Shown: positions 8,903 through 18,170, counted from the stretch's first letter. The stretch: 64,000 nucleotides of DNA from Chelatococcus sp. YT9 (GCF_018398315.1 NZ_JAHBRW010000002.1:1472637-1536636), one strand, 5' to 3'. A program made the numbers and translations. The notes: generated by a model from the sequence alone, not told the origin.

Positions 8903-9849
8903 CGGCGGTATCAGACAGCCTCTCCCGGCCGGCGCTCCCGGGGCGCCGCCGGGGCCACGCGGCCCGGCCCGGCCTCGAAAGCGAGCGCTGGCACGGATAC
9001 CTCTTCATCGCGCCGGCCTTCATCTTCCTGTGCGCGGTGATTGTAGTCCCGCTCATCAAGGCGTTCTGGACCAGCCTGGAGCGCACGCGCGGGCTGAACA
9101 CGATGTTTGTCGGCTTCGACAACTACGTGCGGGTGCTCGAGAGCGAGGCGTTCTGGAATTCGCTCCGGGTCTCTCTGTCCTTCACGGCTCTCTGCGTGGC
9201 CATGCACATGGCGATCGGGCTGGGGCTCGCGATGCTGCTCAATCGGGTCGCCCATGCGCGCGCTGTGCTGCGCGTTGCCTTCCTTACACCATGGATGGTG
9301 GCGCCGGCGATCGGCTCAACGATCTGGCTCTGGCTGCTGGAGCCGCAATTCGGTGTCGTGAATTATCTGTTTTCGGCCGTGGGGCTGATCGACAGCTACA
9401 AGGCCTGGCTCGGTGAACCCTCGCTGGCCTTCGGCTCCATCGTGGCAGTGGATGTCTGGCGGGGTGTGCCTTTCGTTATGCTCCTCCTGCTGGCCGGGTT
9501 ACAGACCATTCCGGTGGAGCAATACGAGGCAGCGAGCATCGATGGTGCATCACCGTTGCAGCAGTTCCGCTACATAACACTGCCAAACCTGAAGTATTTC
9601 ATCGTGGTCGCGTCGACGCTCGACATCATCAATACAATCCGCATGTTCGATATCATCGCGGTGATGACGGGCGGTGGTCCTGTGGGGGCAACCGAGGTCC
9701 TGCCAGCATTGCTATATAACACCGCCTTCCGCGCCAATCACTTCGGCGAAGCCGCGGCTATCGGTGTGCTGTTGCTCATTCTCGTCCTCGCCTTCTCCGT
9801 GCTCTACGTCGGCCTTACACGCACCCATGCGCAGGAGGGTTCACGATGA
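8899..9849 (+). CDS. ABC sugar importer, permease (MalF/UgpA type)
   Basis: 316 residues, six predicted membrane segments, the first at FIAPAFIFLCAVIVVPLIKA. The cytoplasmic EAA loop that docks to the ATPase is visible as EQYEAASIDGASPLQQFRYI. The ATG overlaps the binding-protein stop (ATGA), indicating translational coupling. Forms the inner-membrane channel with the next gene product. No ATPase gene follows, so the complex must borrow one encoded elsewhere. Confidence 0.92.
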   Translation: MTAVSDSLSRPALPGRRRGHAARPGLESERWHGYLFIAPAFIFLCAVIVVPLIKAFWTSLERTRGLNTMFVGFDNYVRVLESEAFWNSLRVSLSFTALCVAMHMAIGLGLAMLLNRVAHARAVLRVAFLTPWMVAPAIGSTIWLWLLEPQFGVVNYLFSAVGLIDSYKAWLGEPSLAFGSIVAVDVWRGVPFVMLLLLAGLQTIPVEQYEAASIDGASPLQQFRYITLPNLKYFIVVASTLDIINTIRMFDIIAVMTGGGPVGATEVLPALLYNTAFRANHFGEAAAIGVLLLILVLAFSVLYVGLTRTHAQEGSR

Positions 9850-10682
9850 ACCGTGTTGACCTGACACCCGCCGACATTCTGCGGTGGGTGCTCATCCTGG
9901 CGGCCCTGGCGGTGACACTTTTTCCGTTCTACTGGATGGTGAATACTTCGCTGAAGCCCGGACCGGAGGTCTTCCAGTCGCCACCGACGTTCTTCTCGTC
10001 GAACTGGTCGTTCGAGGCTTATCGCGTGGTCTTCGAGACAAGGCCCATTGGCCGCTATCTGCTGAACAGCCTAGTTGTATCGGTCGGCGCGACGGCGTTG
10101 TCCGTGGTGCTGTCTGCACTCGCGGCCTATGGCTTCACGCGCTTCTTCGTGCGCGGGGCCGCCGCATTCGTGCTTTTCCTGCTGTTCACAAAGATGCTGC
10201 CGGAAACGCTCCTGATCATCCCTTATTTCCAGATCATGGCGTCACTCGGTCTGGTCGATACCTATCTTGCACTGATCCTCGCTTATTCTTCCTTTGCATT
10301 GCCGTTTTCGGTCTGGATGCTGATTGGCTTCTTCCGCACCATTCCGCGCGACATCGACGAAGCGGCCATCATCGATGGCGCATCACGCCTGCAGACCTTC
10401 TTCAAGGTTATTCTGCCTCTGGCACGCCCCGGTCTCGTCGCCGTCGCGCTGTTCACCTTCATCATCGCCTGGAATTCTTACGTCTGGGCGCTTGTGCTGA
10501 CGACGGACGCCAATATGTTCGTGGTGTCGGTGGGCATCGCCAATCTCGTCGGCGAATACCGGGTGCAATGGAACGAACTGATGGCCGCTTCGGTCATCGC
10601 GGCGCTGCCGGTGATGATCCTTTACGGTTTCCTCAACCGGCACCTCGTCAGCGCGATTACCGCGGGCGCGGTCAAGGCCTAA
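9846..10682 (+). CDS. ABC sugar importer, permease (MalG/UgpE type)
   Basis: 278 residues of the MalG type with six hydrophobic segments (the first, WVLILAALAVTLFPFYWMV) and a conserved EAA loop DIDEAAIIDGASRLQTFFKV. Overlaps the preceding permease by 4 bp. It is the last gene of the operon; the convergent GntR gene ends 18 bp downstream. The CUT1 importer of this operon therefore has one binding protein and two permeases but no ATP-binding subunit in the cluster. Confidence 0.92.
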   Translation: MNRVDLTPADILRWVLILAALAVTLFPFYWMVNTSLKPGPEVFQSPPTFFSSNWSFEAYRVVFETRPIGRYLLNSLVVSVGATALSVVLSALAAYGFTRFFVRGAAAFVLFLLFTKMLPETLLIIPYFQIMASLGLVDTYLALILAYSSFALPFSVWMLIGFFRTIPRDIDEAAIIDGASRLQTFFKVILPLARPGLVAVALFTFIIAWNSYVWALVLTTDANMFVVSVGIANLVGEYRVQWNELMAASVIAALPVMILYGFLNRHLVSAITAGAVKA

Positions 10683-10700
10683 TCCATTTACGCACATGCC

Positions 10701-11663
10701 TCATGGATCGGAGGCTCCCTCAGGCTTGCCCGAGGGGGCCGTGTCGATTTCGAAGGGCACGCTTTTCTTCGGCATACTGTCGCTCTCCGCGCCATTGCTT
10801 AGGCGCCACACCGCCTTCTGTGCCGGTCCGTCGATTTCGAGATCGAACTCAATTTCGTAGCGATCCGGACGAAAAAGCGCCTGGAGATAGGAGATCGGCT
10901 GGCCTGAGGCATCGCGCGAGACACGCATCATGCAGAGCAGGGGTGCGCCCATCTCAACGCCGAGGTGCTTGGCGGCGAACGGATCGGCTGATCGTGCGTT
11001 GATGCGCTGACGCGCCGTGGCGGATGGAAAGCCAGCCTGCGAAAACAGGGTGATGAGCGGGGCGCTGAGGAAGCTCTCGCGCGTGAAGTCCTTCGCAACG
11101 CGCTCGTGAATATAGGTGGTCAGCAATCCGACGGGTCGACGCTTGTAGGCCCGGAAGCGGATGGCCTTGTGCACGGTGGCGCCGGGTACGACCTCAAGCA
11201 GGCCGGCGACATTCGGTGGCGCGCTGACGAAGCCGAAATCGAGCAGCGTCGTCGTTGTCTCCCGCCACATTTCGGATAGGTTCATCGTGAAGCTGCGGGG
11301 CTGGCTGCCCGGCGGCAGCTTCGCCTTGGTGAACGTGCCGACCCCTTGCCGCGTCTTGATATAGCCCTCGCTCTTGAGGAGCTCCAATGCCTTGCGGACC
11401 GTGATCCGGGATGTCGCGAAGCGGTCCGCCAGCGCGGACTCGCTCGGCATCAGCTCCTTGTGCGGATAGAGGCCTTCGCAAATCTCCTCGCGCAGCACCT
11501 GATAAACCCGCCAGTAGATGGGGAGCGGGGATGTGGCTGCGTCCGGTGAATCAATCCACAGGTCTCTCAAAAGGGCTGCCCTTACTTCCGTTGCTTCGAG
11601 CGACGCGAAACGGCGGCTGGCCTCAGCCGCCACTCCCGTCGCCCAACCTCTATAGCACGCCAA
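10701..11663 (-). CDS. GntR family regulator, HutC/UTRA subfamily
   Basis: The N-terminal winged helix (SALADRFATSRITVRKALEL, then LKSEGYIKTRQGVGTF) is followed by a UTRA ligand-binding domain (VHKAIRFRAYKRRPVGLLTT, then ISYLQALFRPDRYEIEFDLE). The start is uncertain: 11663 is TTG, with alternatives GTG at 11633 and TTG at 11570; homology begins near PIYWRVYQVLREEI. It is divergent from the peptide-type importer and Hyu operon at 11764, with candidate TGTC/GACA operator sequence between, so it probably represses that operon until its ligand is present. Confidence 0.9.
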   Translation of the reverse strand: MACYRGWATGVAAEASRRFASLEATEVRAALLRDLWIDSPDAATSPLPIYWRVYQVLREEICEGLYPHKELMPSESALADRFATSRITVRKALELLKSEGYIKTRQGVGTFTKAKLPPGSQPRSFTMNLSEMWRETTTTLLDFGFVSAPPNVAGLLEVVPGATVHKAIRFRAYKRRPVGLLTTYIHERVAKDFTRESFLSAPLITLFSQAGFPSATARQRINARSADPFAAKHLGVEMGAPLLCMMRVSRDASGQPISYLQALFRPDRYEIEFDLEIDGPAQKAVWRLSNGAESDSMPKKSVPFEIDTAPSGKPEGASDP

Positions 11664-11682
11664 AAAGCGTAAGCCTACGAGA

Positions 11683-11724
11683 TGTCTACTTGTTGACTTG
11701 TCTATATGACATAACTAGTGTCTA
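11683..11724. promoter_or_regulatory. Candidate promoter with overlapping GntR operator
   Basis: TTGACT (11693-11698) could be a -35 element for the + strand operon, with TAGTGT 17 bp on as -10. Between them lies the inverted repeat TGTC-TATAT-GACA (11699-11711). TGTCTA occurs three times (11683, 11699, 11719). A repressor bound here would block RNA polymerase; the divergent GntR/UTRA protein is the obvious candidate. Confidence 0.5.
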
Positions 11725-11763
11725 GGTGCTGAACAAGAAAATCCAACCGAGGGGATGGAGCTT

Positions 11764-13320
11764 ATGAGAGCGTCTCTCACGCAGACCCGTCTTGTCGCCA
11801 AAGCTCTTGCGCATGTCGCGCCGCTAGCCGCGGCCGCTACGATTTTCGCGGCCGCACCTGTCTGGGCGGCTCCGCTTGGCGATGTGACGATCGCCACGCA
11901 TTTGGATCTGACGACGCTGGATGGGTCGCAGAATGTGACGGGCTGGCACCGTTGGGTCTTTCGCAACCTCTACGATCCGCTGATCACGCTCGACAAGTCG
12001 GGAAAGCTCGCCCCGGCCCTGGCGGAGAAATGGGAGCGGATCGACGAGCAAACGTGGCGGTTTCATCTGCGCAGGGACGTCAAGTTCCACAATGGCGAAA
12101 CGTTCACCGCTGACGCCGTCCGTTTTTGGCTGGAGCAGGCGAAGCGACCTGAGTCGCAGGCGAGGGGCTCCCTCACGCTCATCAAGGAAGCGCGTGTCGT
12201 TGATGATTTCACGGTAGATTTCATCACGGATGGTCCGGTCTCCTATCTCCTGGAAACTGTTGCTGATCGCGTATCAGCGATACCACCCAAGTATTATGAG
12301 GAAGTCGGCCCACAGGCTTTCGCGTTGAAGCCTGTGGGAACGGGAGCCTATAAATTCGTGAGCTGGCGTCGAGGCGATCGCGTTGTTCTCGAGGGTAATG
12401 CCGATTACTGGGGGGGCGCGCCGAAGGCGGACAAACTGACCTTCTGGGTGGTCCCTGATGCGTCGGCGCGGGCCGCTGCCGCTCTCAATGGCGAGGCATC
12501 GATCGCGGCCAATATCGCGCCGTTGGAAACGCCACGCTTCAAGAACTCCACGGTCGCACGCATCGAGGCAACCGAGTCGGGCAATCGCCCGATCTGGGGC
12601 GGTCTCGTCTACGACCGCCCGATCTTCCGCGATAAGCGGGTGCGGGAAGCCGTCAATCTCGCTGTCAACCGACAGGCGATCGTCAATCGCCTCCTGCGCG
12701 GCTTCGGAAAGCCCATGGGGCAGCTTTGCGCATCGTCGATGGGCTGTTTCGACAGCAAGATCGAGGCGATGCCCTACGATCCGGAGCGCGCCAAGAAGCT
12801 CCTGGATGAAGCCAACCTCCAAGATAGGTCGATCATCCTGCATGCGCCGCAGGGGCCTGTGCCGCTCTCGTCTGAACTCACGCAAGTCATTGCCTCTGAT
12901 CTTCAGAAAGTCGGCTTCACGGTCAAGATCCAGATAGACGAGGCCTCGCAATATTCGGCGAAGCTCTATGATTTCAAGGCCAACCAGAAAGACGTCGGCG
13001 ACATCTTTGTCTATTTTTACCAGGGCGGGCCAGGATCGGAGACGACAATCCGGTCGCTGACGCATTCCAAGGGCAATTGGAACTGGTCGCACTACGTCAG
13101 TCCGGAAGTGGACGGTTGGTACGAGTCCTCGCGCCGCGAGTTCGATCCCGAGAAGCGTGATGCTGAGCTCCAGAAGATATCCGCGCAGGTTCGGGCGGAT
13201 ATCCCGTGGCTCTTCCTGTACGAACCCCTGTCCATCTGGGCGGTGAACAATAAAATCGCGTGGAAAGCGCGTTCCGACGACCAGATCATCGTTCAAGACA
13301 TGCAACCGGCTTCGAAATGA
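11764..13320 (+). CDS. ABC peptide/solute importer, substrate-binding protein (family 5)
   Basis: 518 residues with a signal peptide (hydrophobic run LAAAATIFAAAPVWA, cleavage near VWA before APLG). SBP_bac_5 hallmarks: WRFHLRRDVKFHNGETFTAD early in the protein and FRDKRVREAVNLAVNRQAIV in the middle. An ATG at 11755 also exists, but GAGGGG lies 9 bp before 11764, favouring the latter. Family 5 proteins bind peptides, opines, nickel or glycosides; with HyuA/HyuB downstream the ligand may be a cyclic amide such as a hydantoin or 5-oxoproline derivative (inference). Confidence 0.9.
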   Translation: MRASLTQTRLVAKALAHVAPLAAAATIFAAAPVWAAPLGDVTIATHLDLTTLDGSQNVTGWHRWVFRNLYDPLITLDKSGKLAPALAEKWERIDEQTWRFHLRRDVKFHNGETFTADAVRFWLEQAKRPESQARGSLTLIKEARVVDDFTVDFITDGPVSYLLETVADRVSAIPPKYYEEVGPQAFALKPVGTGAYKFVSWRRGDRVVLEGNADYWGGAPKADKLTFWVVPDASARAAAALNGEASIAANIAPLETPRFKNSTVARIEATESGNRPIWGGLVYDRPIFRDKRVREAVNLAVNRQAIVNRLLRGFGKPMGQLCASSMGCFDSKIEAMPYDPERAKKLLDEANLQDRSIILHAPQGPVPLSSELTQVIASDLQKVGFTVKIQIDEASQYSAKLYDFKANQKDVGDIFVYFYQGGPGSETTIRSLTHSKGNWNWSHYVSPEVDGWYESSRREFDPEKRDAELQKISAQVRADIPWLFLYEPLSIWAVNNKIAWKARSDDQIIVQDMQPASK

Positions 13321-14234
13321 CCTGGTTCATACTGCGCCGCTTGGTCAGCGCGCTCGTGGTGATCGTCGGGGTGGTGACGGTGATCTTCATCCTCTCCCGC
13401 CTCGTCGGCGACCCCGTGGCACTCATGATCCAGCCAGGCATGACCGATGCCGACGTCGCGCAGTTGCGAGCGGTGTGGCACCTCGACGACCCCATCGTCG
13501 CGCAATACTGGCGGTTCCTGAGCTCGGCGCTGGAGGGTGACTTCGGGCTGTCGATCTGGCAATCGCAGCCGGCTCTCGGCCTCGTGCTGGAGGCGCTGCC
13601 GGCGACCTTGCTCTTGACCGCGAGCGCTCTCGGCTTTGCGCTGGTACTTGGAAGCATCTTCGGCGCGCTGAGTGCTATCTATCGGGGGAGCCTTCTGGAT
13701 CGCGGCATCATGGGCCTCACGCTCTTCGGCCAGTCCATGCCGAACTTCTGGCTCGCCCTGATGCTGATCCTCGTCGTCTCGACGCACTGGAAGCTGCTGC
13801 CGCCCGCCGGCTTCGGCGAGCCCCGCTATCTCGTCCTGCCGATGATCGCGCTTGGTCTTTTCCCGCTGGCGAGGCTGACACGCCTGATCCGCTCGGAACT
13901 GCTCGACGTGCTCAGCCAGGATTATATCCGCACCGCGCGCAGCAAGGGTCTCCCGACCCGACAGATCCTCTTGCGTCATTGCCTGGGCAACATCGCCATC
14001 TCGTTGATCACGGTGCTGGCGGTCGATTTCGCCCTTTTGATGGGTGGCGCCGTCGTCACGGAGACCATCTTCGCCTGGCCCGGCATGGGGCGGCTGATGA
14101 TCCAGGCGATTGAGCGTCGCGACTTCCCGGTCATGCAGGCCGGTGCCTTCGTGGTCGCCATGGTCGTGGTGTTGACGAGCCTCGCCGCGGACCTCGCCTA
14201 TGCTGCGGTCAATCCGAAGGTGCGCTATGCCTGA
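13317..14234 (+). CDS. ABC importer permease (DppB/OppB type)
   Basis: 305 residues. The N-terminus MTWFILRRLVSALVVIVGVV and FILSRLVGDPVALM are typical of DppB, as is the EAA-type loop region SELLDVLSQDYIRTARSKGL. ATG overlaps the binding-protein stop by 4 bp (ATGA). A longer frame from 13260 would overlap the binding protein gene and lacks homology. Inner-membrane channel subunit with DppC-like partner. Confidence 0.93.
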   Translation: MTWFILRRLVSALVVIVGVVTVIFILSRLVGDPVALMIQPGMTDADVAQLRAVWHLDDPIVAQYWRFLSSALEGDFGLSIWQSQPALGLVLEALPATLLLTASALGFALVLGSIFGALSAIYRGSLLDRGIMGLTLFGQSMPNFWLALMLILVVSTHWKLLPPAGFGEPRYLVLPMIALGLFPLARLTRLIRSELLDVLSQDYIRTARSKGLPTRQILLRHCLGNIAISLITVLAVDFALLMGGAVVTETIFAWPGMGRLMIQAIERRDFPVMQAGAFVVAMVVVLTSLAADLAYAAVNPKVRYA

Positions 14235-15132
14235 GCTGGCCGATAGCCTGCCCGTGAAGATCGAGGCGGCGCCCGTCCACCGTCGGTCGCGCTTGTTCCG
14301 GCGGATCCGGCCGGCCGCGATCCTCAGCGGCGTGTTCCTCGCCGTCATTGCCTTCTGCGCCCTGACGGCGCCCTTCATCGCGCCGTTCGATCCCATGAGC
14401 GCCGATATCATGGCAAACCTCATGCCGCCGTCACTCACAGGCGAGGACGGGCTTCCGGCGCATGTGTTCGGGACCGATGTGCTCGGCCGCGACATTCTCA
14501 GCGGCGTGATCTACGGCACGCGTGTCTCGCTCATTGTTGCCATTTCCTCGGTGCTGGGCGCGGGCGTGCTGGGGACGCTGATCGGTTTGATAGCCGGCTA
14601 CGCGCGCGGCTGGACCGATGAAGTGATCATGCGCCTTGTCGATGTGCAGCTGGCGTTTCCCTTCATCCTGCTCGCGATCATGATCATGTACATCCTCGGC
14701 CCCGGCCTCTGGAACGTCGTGATCGTGCTGATCATCGCCAAATGGCCGATCTATGCCCGCGTCGCCCGGGCGGAGGCGATGCGCCATGCCGAGAGTGAAT
14801 TCGTGCAGGCGGCGCGCTGTATTGGCGCCGGGCGGCTGCGCATCCTGCTGCGGCATATCTTGCCGAATGCTTTGACGCCGCTGATCGTCGTCGCGGCCTT
14901 CGCGGTGCCGCAGATGATCATCTATGAGGCCGCATTGAGCTTTCTGGGGCTCGGCCTGCCGCCTGATCAAATATCCTGGGGGTCGATGCTCTCGGCCGGT
15001 CGCAGCGTGCTGGACCAGGCGTGGTGGGGCGCGACCTTCCCGGGGCTCGCCATCATGTTCACCGTGCTCAGCATCAACATCCTCGGCGAGACGCTAAGGG
15101 AATGGGCCGGGCCGGATCTGAGCCGGGACTGA
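14227..15132 (+). CDS. ABC importer permease (DppC/OppC type)
   Basis: 301 residues from the ATG at 14227, which overlaps the DppB-type stop by 8 bp. Family features: FGTDVLGRDILSGVIYGTRV after the first membrane segment, and the loop AESEFVQAARCIGAGRLRIL that contacts the ATPase. The next gene is hyuB, 9 bp downstream; no ATPase gene is present in this operon, so ATP-binding subunits must come from elsewhere, possibly the pair at 54461-56535. Confidence 0.93.
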   Translation: MPELADSLPVKIEAAPVHRRSRLFRRIRPAAILSGVFLAVIAFCALTAPFIAPFDPMSADIMANLMPPSLTGEDGLPAHVFGTDVLGRDILSGVIYGTRVSLIVAISSVLGAGVLGTLIGLIAGYARGWTDEVIMRLVDVQLAFPFILLAIMIMYILGPGLWNVVIVLIIAKWPIYARVARAEAMRHAESEFVQAARCIGAGRLRILLRHILPNALTPLIVVAAFAVPQMIIYEAALSFLGLGLPPDQISWGSMLSAGRSVLDQAWWGATFPGLAIMFTVLSINILGETLREWAGPDLSRD

Positions 15133-15141
15133 GAGGACATC

Positions 15142-17007
15142 ATGCATAATCCGGGCACCGCCCTATCGCTGGCTGAGAAGCCGGCCCTGGACCCGATCAC
15201 CGTTGAAATCGTGCGCGGCGCGCTGCGGTCGGCACAGCTCGAGATGGGTTCGTTGCTCGAGCGCACCGCGATGTCGCCCGTCATCCGTGAGAAGCAGGAT
15301 TACTTCACGGGGCTCGTAGACCGCGACCTCAATCTTCTCATCGGCACCAAGATGCCCTCCGGTGGTCGTATCGTTCCGCCGGTGTTAACGCAGTATCCGA
15401 TCTCCGCTATGCGGCCGGGCGATATCTTTCTCTACAATGATTGCTACGGCACCAATGGGGCTGTGTCGCATTCGCCCGACATGGTCTTCGTCACGCCGGT
15501 TTTCATCGATGACGTGGTTGAAGGCTTCGTCTTTGCCTGGGCGCATTTCATCGATATCGGCGGGTCTCACTCGAGCTCGACGACGCCGGACACGGAGAAC
15601 ATCTTCCAGGAAGGGGTCATCGTCCCCATTGTCCGGCTCTGTCAGGATGGTGTCATCAACGACGACATTTTCCGCATGTTTGTGCGCAACTCGCGCTTTC
15701 CGGAGATCGTGCGCGGCGACGTCCGCTCGATGATCGCCGCCGTCCAGCTCGGCGAGCGGCGGCTGCGTGAAATTCTCGACCGCTTCGGCGTTGAGCGGGC
15801 CTATGCTGCCTTCGGCAGCCTGATCGCCAGCACCGAGAGGACGGTGCGTCAGCGCATGCACGCGGCGTTTCCGCCCGGACGCTACCGGTTTGCCGATGTG
15901 GTCGACGACGACGGCATGGGCTCGGGTCCGCTCGCCGTGCGCATGACGATGGAGTCGGACGGCGAGCGGCTTGTGCTCGACGCGACCGCGAGCGACGACC
16001 AGACGCGCGGGCCGGTCAATTTCCTGATGAGCAGCGTCATTCCGAGCATGGTCTTCGGCCTGTTCATGACGGCGGAAAGCCCGGACCTGCTGCCCAACGA
16101 GGGATTGTTACGCAATATCGATGAATTGAAGCTGCGGCCGGGCAGTATTCTGCAACCCAAGTATCCGGCGCCGCTTGGTCAGCGCGCGACGACGTCGCGC
16201 CGGGTGCATACCACCTGCTACGGCCTCGTCGGCGTTGCCGATCCCGCGAAAGGGCATGCGTCGAGCTCGGCCTATTCGCTCGGCAAGATTTCCGGCATCC
16301 GCGAGGAAACGGGCAAGAGCTATCTAAAGACGATGGGCTTCGGTGTCGGGCAGGGCGCACGGCCCTATGCCGATGGCATCGATGCCGTCTATTACATCGC
16401 GCAGCGCAATTTCCCGGTGGAATTCGCCGAGATGAACTATCCGATACGCGTCCGCCGCTATGGGATCCATCGGGATTCCGGCGGGCCCGGGCGGTGGCGT
16501 GGCGGCTGCGGCATCGTGCGCGAGGTGGAGCTCCTCGGCGACAGCGCGACGCTGATGCTGCGCCTGACGAACTGCATCCATCCACCCTTCGGGATCAACG
16601 GCGGCATGTCCGGCCGCGCCGGGCGCTTCACCATGAACCCCGGCACGCCGCGCGAGCGGGAGCTCCCCTATCTCGCGGAGGGGGTGCCCATGGAGCGCGG
16701 CGATATCCTGCGCATCGAGACGCCCGGCGGCGGCGGGGTCGGCCATCCCTTCGATCGGCCGGTCGAGCTTGTCCTGCGTGACGTGCTGGGTGAATTCGTG
16801 AGCGTCGACAGTGCCCGCGACGACTACGGGGTTGTGATCGATCTGGACGCTGAAGCGGTCGATCTCGCAGCTACAGAGGCGCTGCGCCGCGAGCGGCGCT
16901 GGCCGACGAAGCTTGTCCACCGCAACGGCTATTACGACGAGGACGGCTGGTATGAAGCCTCCTTCAAACTCAGGGAACCTACCTGCAAACTCAAGGAAAC
17001 CGCCTGA
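15142..17007 (+). CDS. hyuB: Hydantoinase/oxoprolinase family protein, subunit B
   Basis: 621 residues of the hydantoinase B/oxoprolinase family (HyuB; the C-terminal half of eukaryotic 5-oxoprolinase; also AcxB in acetone carboxylase). The N-terminus reads DPITVEIVRGALRSAQLEMG and RTAMSPVIREKQDYFTGLVD, and later GDIFLYNDCYGTNGAVSHSP with metal-ligand-type Asp/His, then a Gly-rich C-terminal TPGGGGVGHPF. With subunit A it performs ATP-dependent opening of cyclic amides or a related carboxylation. GAGAGG ribosome site before ATG; translationally coupled to the alpha/beta hydrolase at 17007. HyuA is encoded after a 358-bp gap. Confidence 0.92.
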   Translation: MHNPGTALSLAEKPALDPITVEIVRGALRSAQLEMGSLLERTAMSPVIREKQDYFTGLVDRDLNLLIGTKMPSGGRIVPPVLTQYPISAMRPGDIFLYNDCYGTNGAVSHSPDMVFVTPVFIDDVVEGFVFAWAHFIDIGGSHSSSTTPDTENIFQEGVIVPIVRLCQDGVINDDIFRMFVRNSRFPEIVRGDVRSMIAAVQLGERRLREILDRFGVERAYAAFGSLIASTERTVRQRMHAAFPPGRYRFADVVDDDGMGSGPLAVRMTMESDGERLVLDATASDDQTRGPVNFLMSSVIPSMVFGLFMTAESPDLLPNEGLLRNIDELKLRPGSILQPKYPAPLGQRATTSRRVHTTCYGLVGVADPAKGHASSSAYSLGKISGIREETGKSYLKTMGFGVGQGARPYADGIDAVYYIAQRNFPVEFAEMNYPIRVRRYGIHRDSGGPGRWRGGCGIVREVELLGDSATLMLRLTNCIHPPFGINGGMSGRAGRFTMNPGTPRERELPYLAEGVPMERGDILRIETPGGGGVGHPFDRPVELVLRDVLGEFVSVDSARDDYGVVIDLDAEAVDLAATEALRRERRWPTKLVHRNGYYDEDGWYEASFKLREPTCKLKETA

Positions 17008-17813
17008 TGCCGAAGGCCAAAGTATCCGATATCGAGATGTACTATGAAATTGCCGGCGAGGGCCCGCCGCTGTTGATGAGCAGCGGATGGTCGCTGGCGG
17101 GGCGCAATTTCGGAAGCAGCCATCCGATTCTTTCGCAGAAATACATGTGTATTCGGCATGATCATCGGTGCATGGGGCGCACCGATGCGCCAGAAGGGCC
17201 GCTGACACTTGAACAGATGGCAGATGATCTTGCGGGCCTGCTCGACCATCTGAAGATCGAGCGCACGCGCATGATCGGCGGCGGCGGCATGGGCGCCCGC
17301 GTGGCCATGGCGCTCGCCATCCGTCATCCTGACCGCATCACGGCGCTCGAGCTCGGCTCCGCCGTGCTGAAGTCCGACCATTTCAGCGCCTCCCTCGCCC
17401 GGGTCTGGAAGCGCCTGCGCGCGCTCGATCCGGAATTATGGGCGGAGGAAGTCACGCTCTGGTCTTACACGCCGAATACTTATAACACGCGACCGGAGAT
17501 CCCGGAGAAGGCCTTCCGCGGCCGTGCCGGGGAGAATACCTTCCCAGCGCCCAAGGCCTATGACCGGATCGTCGATGCGATGCTCGCCTTCGATGTGCGG
17601 GAGACAGCCTGCCAGATCAAATGCCCGACGCTCATCACGTCAGGTGGTATCGAGGACCTGTTCTCCGGTCCGCGTTACGCGCGCGCGGTGCATGCGGCTA
17701 TTCCAAACTCCGTTCTCAAGATCTTCGAGGGAGCGGCGCACGGTTATACCGGCGAGTGCCATGATGAATACATCAAGCTTGTGCTCGAGTGGTTTGAGAA
17801 ACACGGCGACTAG
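17007..17813 (+). CDS. Alpha/beta hydrolase-fold protein with glycine at the nucleophile position
   Basis: 268 residues with a recognisable alpha/beta-hydrolase fold: start strand and oxyanion region (GPPLLMSSGW), RHDHRCMGRTDAPEG, LLDHLKIERTRMIGGGGMGA, candidate acid in GIEDLFSG and catalytic-type His in EGAAHGYTG. The nucleophile elbow, normally G-x-S-x-G, reads G92-G93-G94-M-G: the Ser position is Gly94 (codon 17286-17288). Asp and His positions appear retained. The start codon overlaps the hyuB stop (TGATG). It may be a non-hydrolytic or binding member serving the Hyu system, or use a different mechanism; function not assigned. Confidence 0.85.
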   Translation: MPKAKVSDIEMYYEIAGEGPPLLMSSGWSLAGRNFGSSHPILSQKYMCIRHDHRCMGRTDAPEGPLTLEQMADDLAGLLDHLKIERTRMIGGGGMGARVAMALAIRHPDRITALELGSAVLKSDHFSASLARVWKRLRALDPELWAEEVTLWSYTPNTYNTRPEIPEKAFRGRAGENTFPAPKAYDRIVDAMLAFDVRETACQIKCPTLITSGGIEDLFSGPRYARAVHAAIPNSVLKIFEGAAHGYTGECHDEYIKLVLEWFEKHGD

Positions 17814-18040
17814 GGCGATTTCCGGGTTCATTGAAGCGCTCGAACTCCGCCGTCATGGCCGGGCCCGTCCCTGAAGTCGGGCTAGCCCGACCAGCTTGTC
17901 CAATGCGGAACTCGGCAACAGCCGAGTTCCTTGGCCATCCCGATCGGTGAGGTGTCGCGCATTTCCGACCGGGATCCCCGGCACAAGGCCGGGGATGACG
18001 TCGGTGGATCAGGCGTTTCACATTGATCGGAAATCGCTTT
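17811..18040. repeat. Palindromic intergenic element with terminal inverted repeats
   Basis: The 357-bp gap between the hydrolase and hyuA holds an element whose ends are inverted copies: GCGATTTCCG (17815-17824) and CGGAAATCGC (18028-18037). Inside are GTCATGGCCGGG (from 17852), the hairpin GAACTCGGC-AACA-GCCGAGTTC (about 17908-17930) and CCCCGGCACAAGGCCGGGG before ATGAC (to 17999). It starts at the hydrolase stop codon. The remaining 130 bp to hyuA shows no gene and no clear promoter. Confidence 0.6.
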
Positions 18041-18170
18041 AACCCCCTCCGTAGGTACACGATCCCACGGCCGGAGCGCCATCGTCTCGCAATAGCAGCC
18101 CCTGGGGAGCGGTTCGCTCTGCTTCTCAGGACGAACATGATTTGCCATAGGTCATTCCCATAGGTCGCCC

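Noticed and set aside
13293-14495. 400-codon open frame on - strand
   Set aside because: Antisense to the two Dpp-type permeases; low-complexity composition rich in Asp, His and Arg.
17811-18040. Possible CRISPR or tandem repeat array
   Set aside because: The repeats are inverted palindromes without regular spacers.
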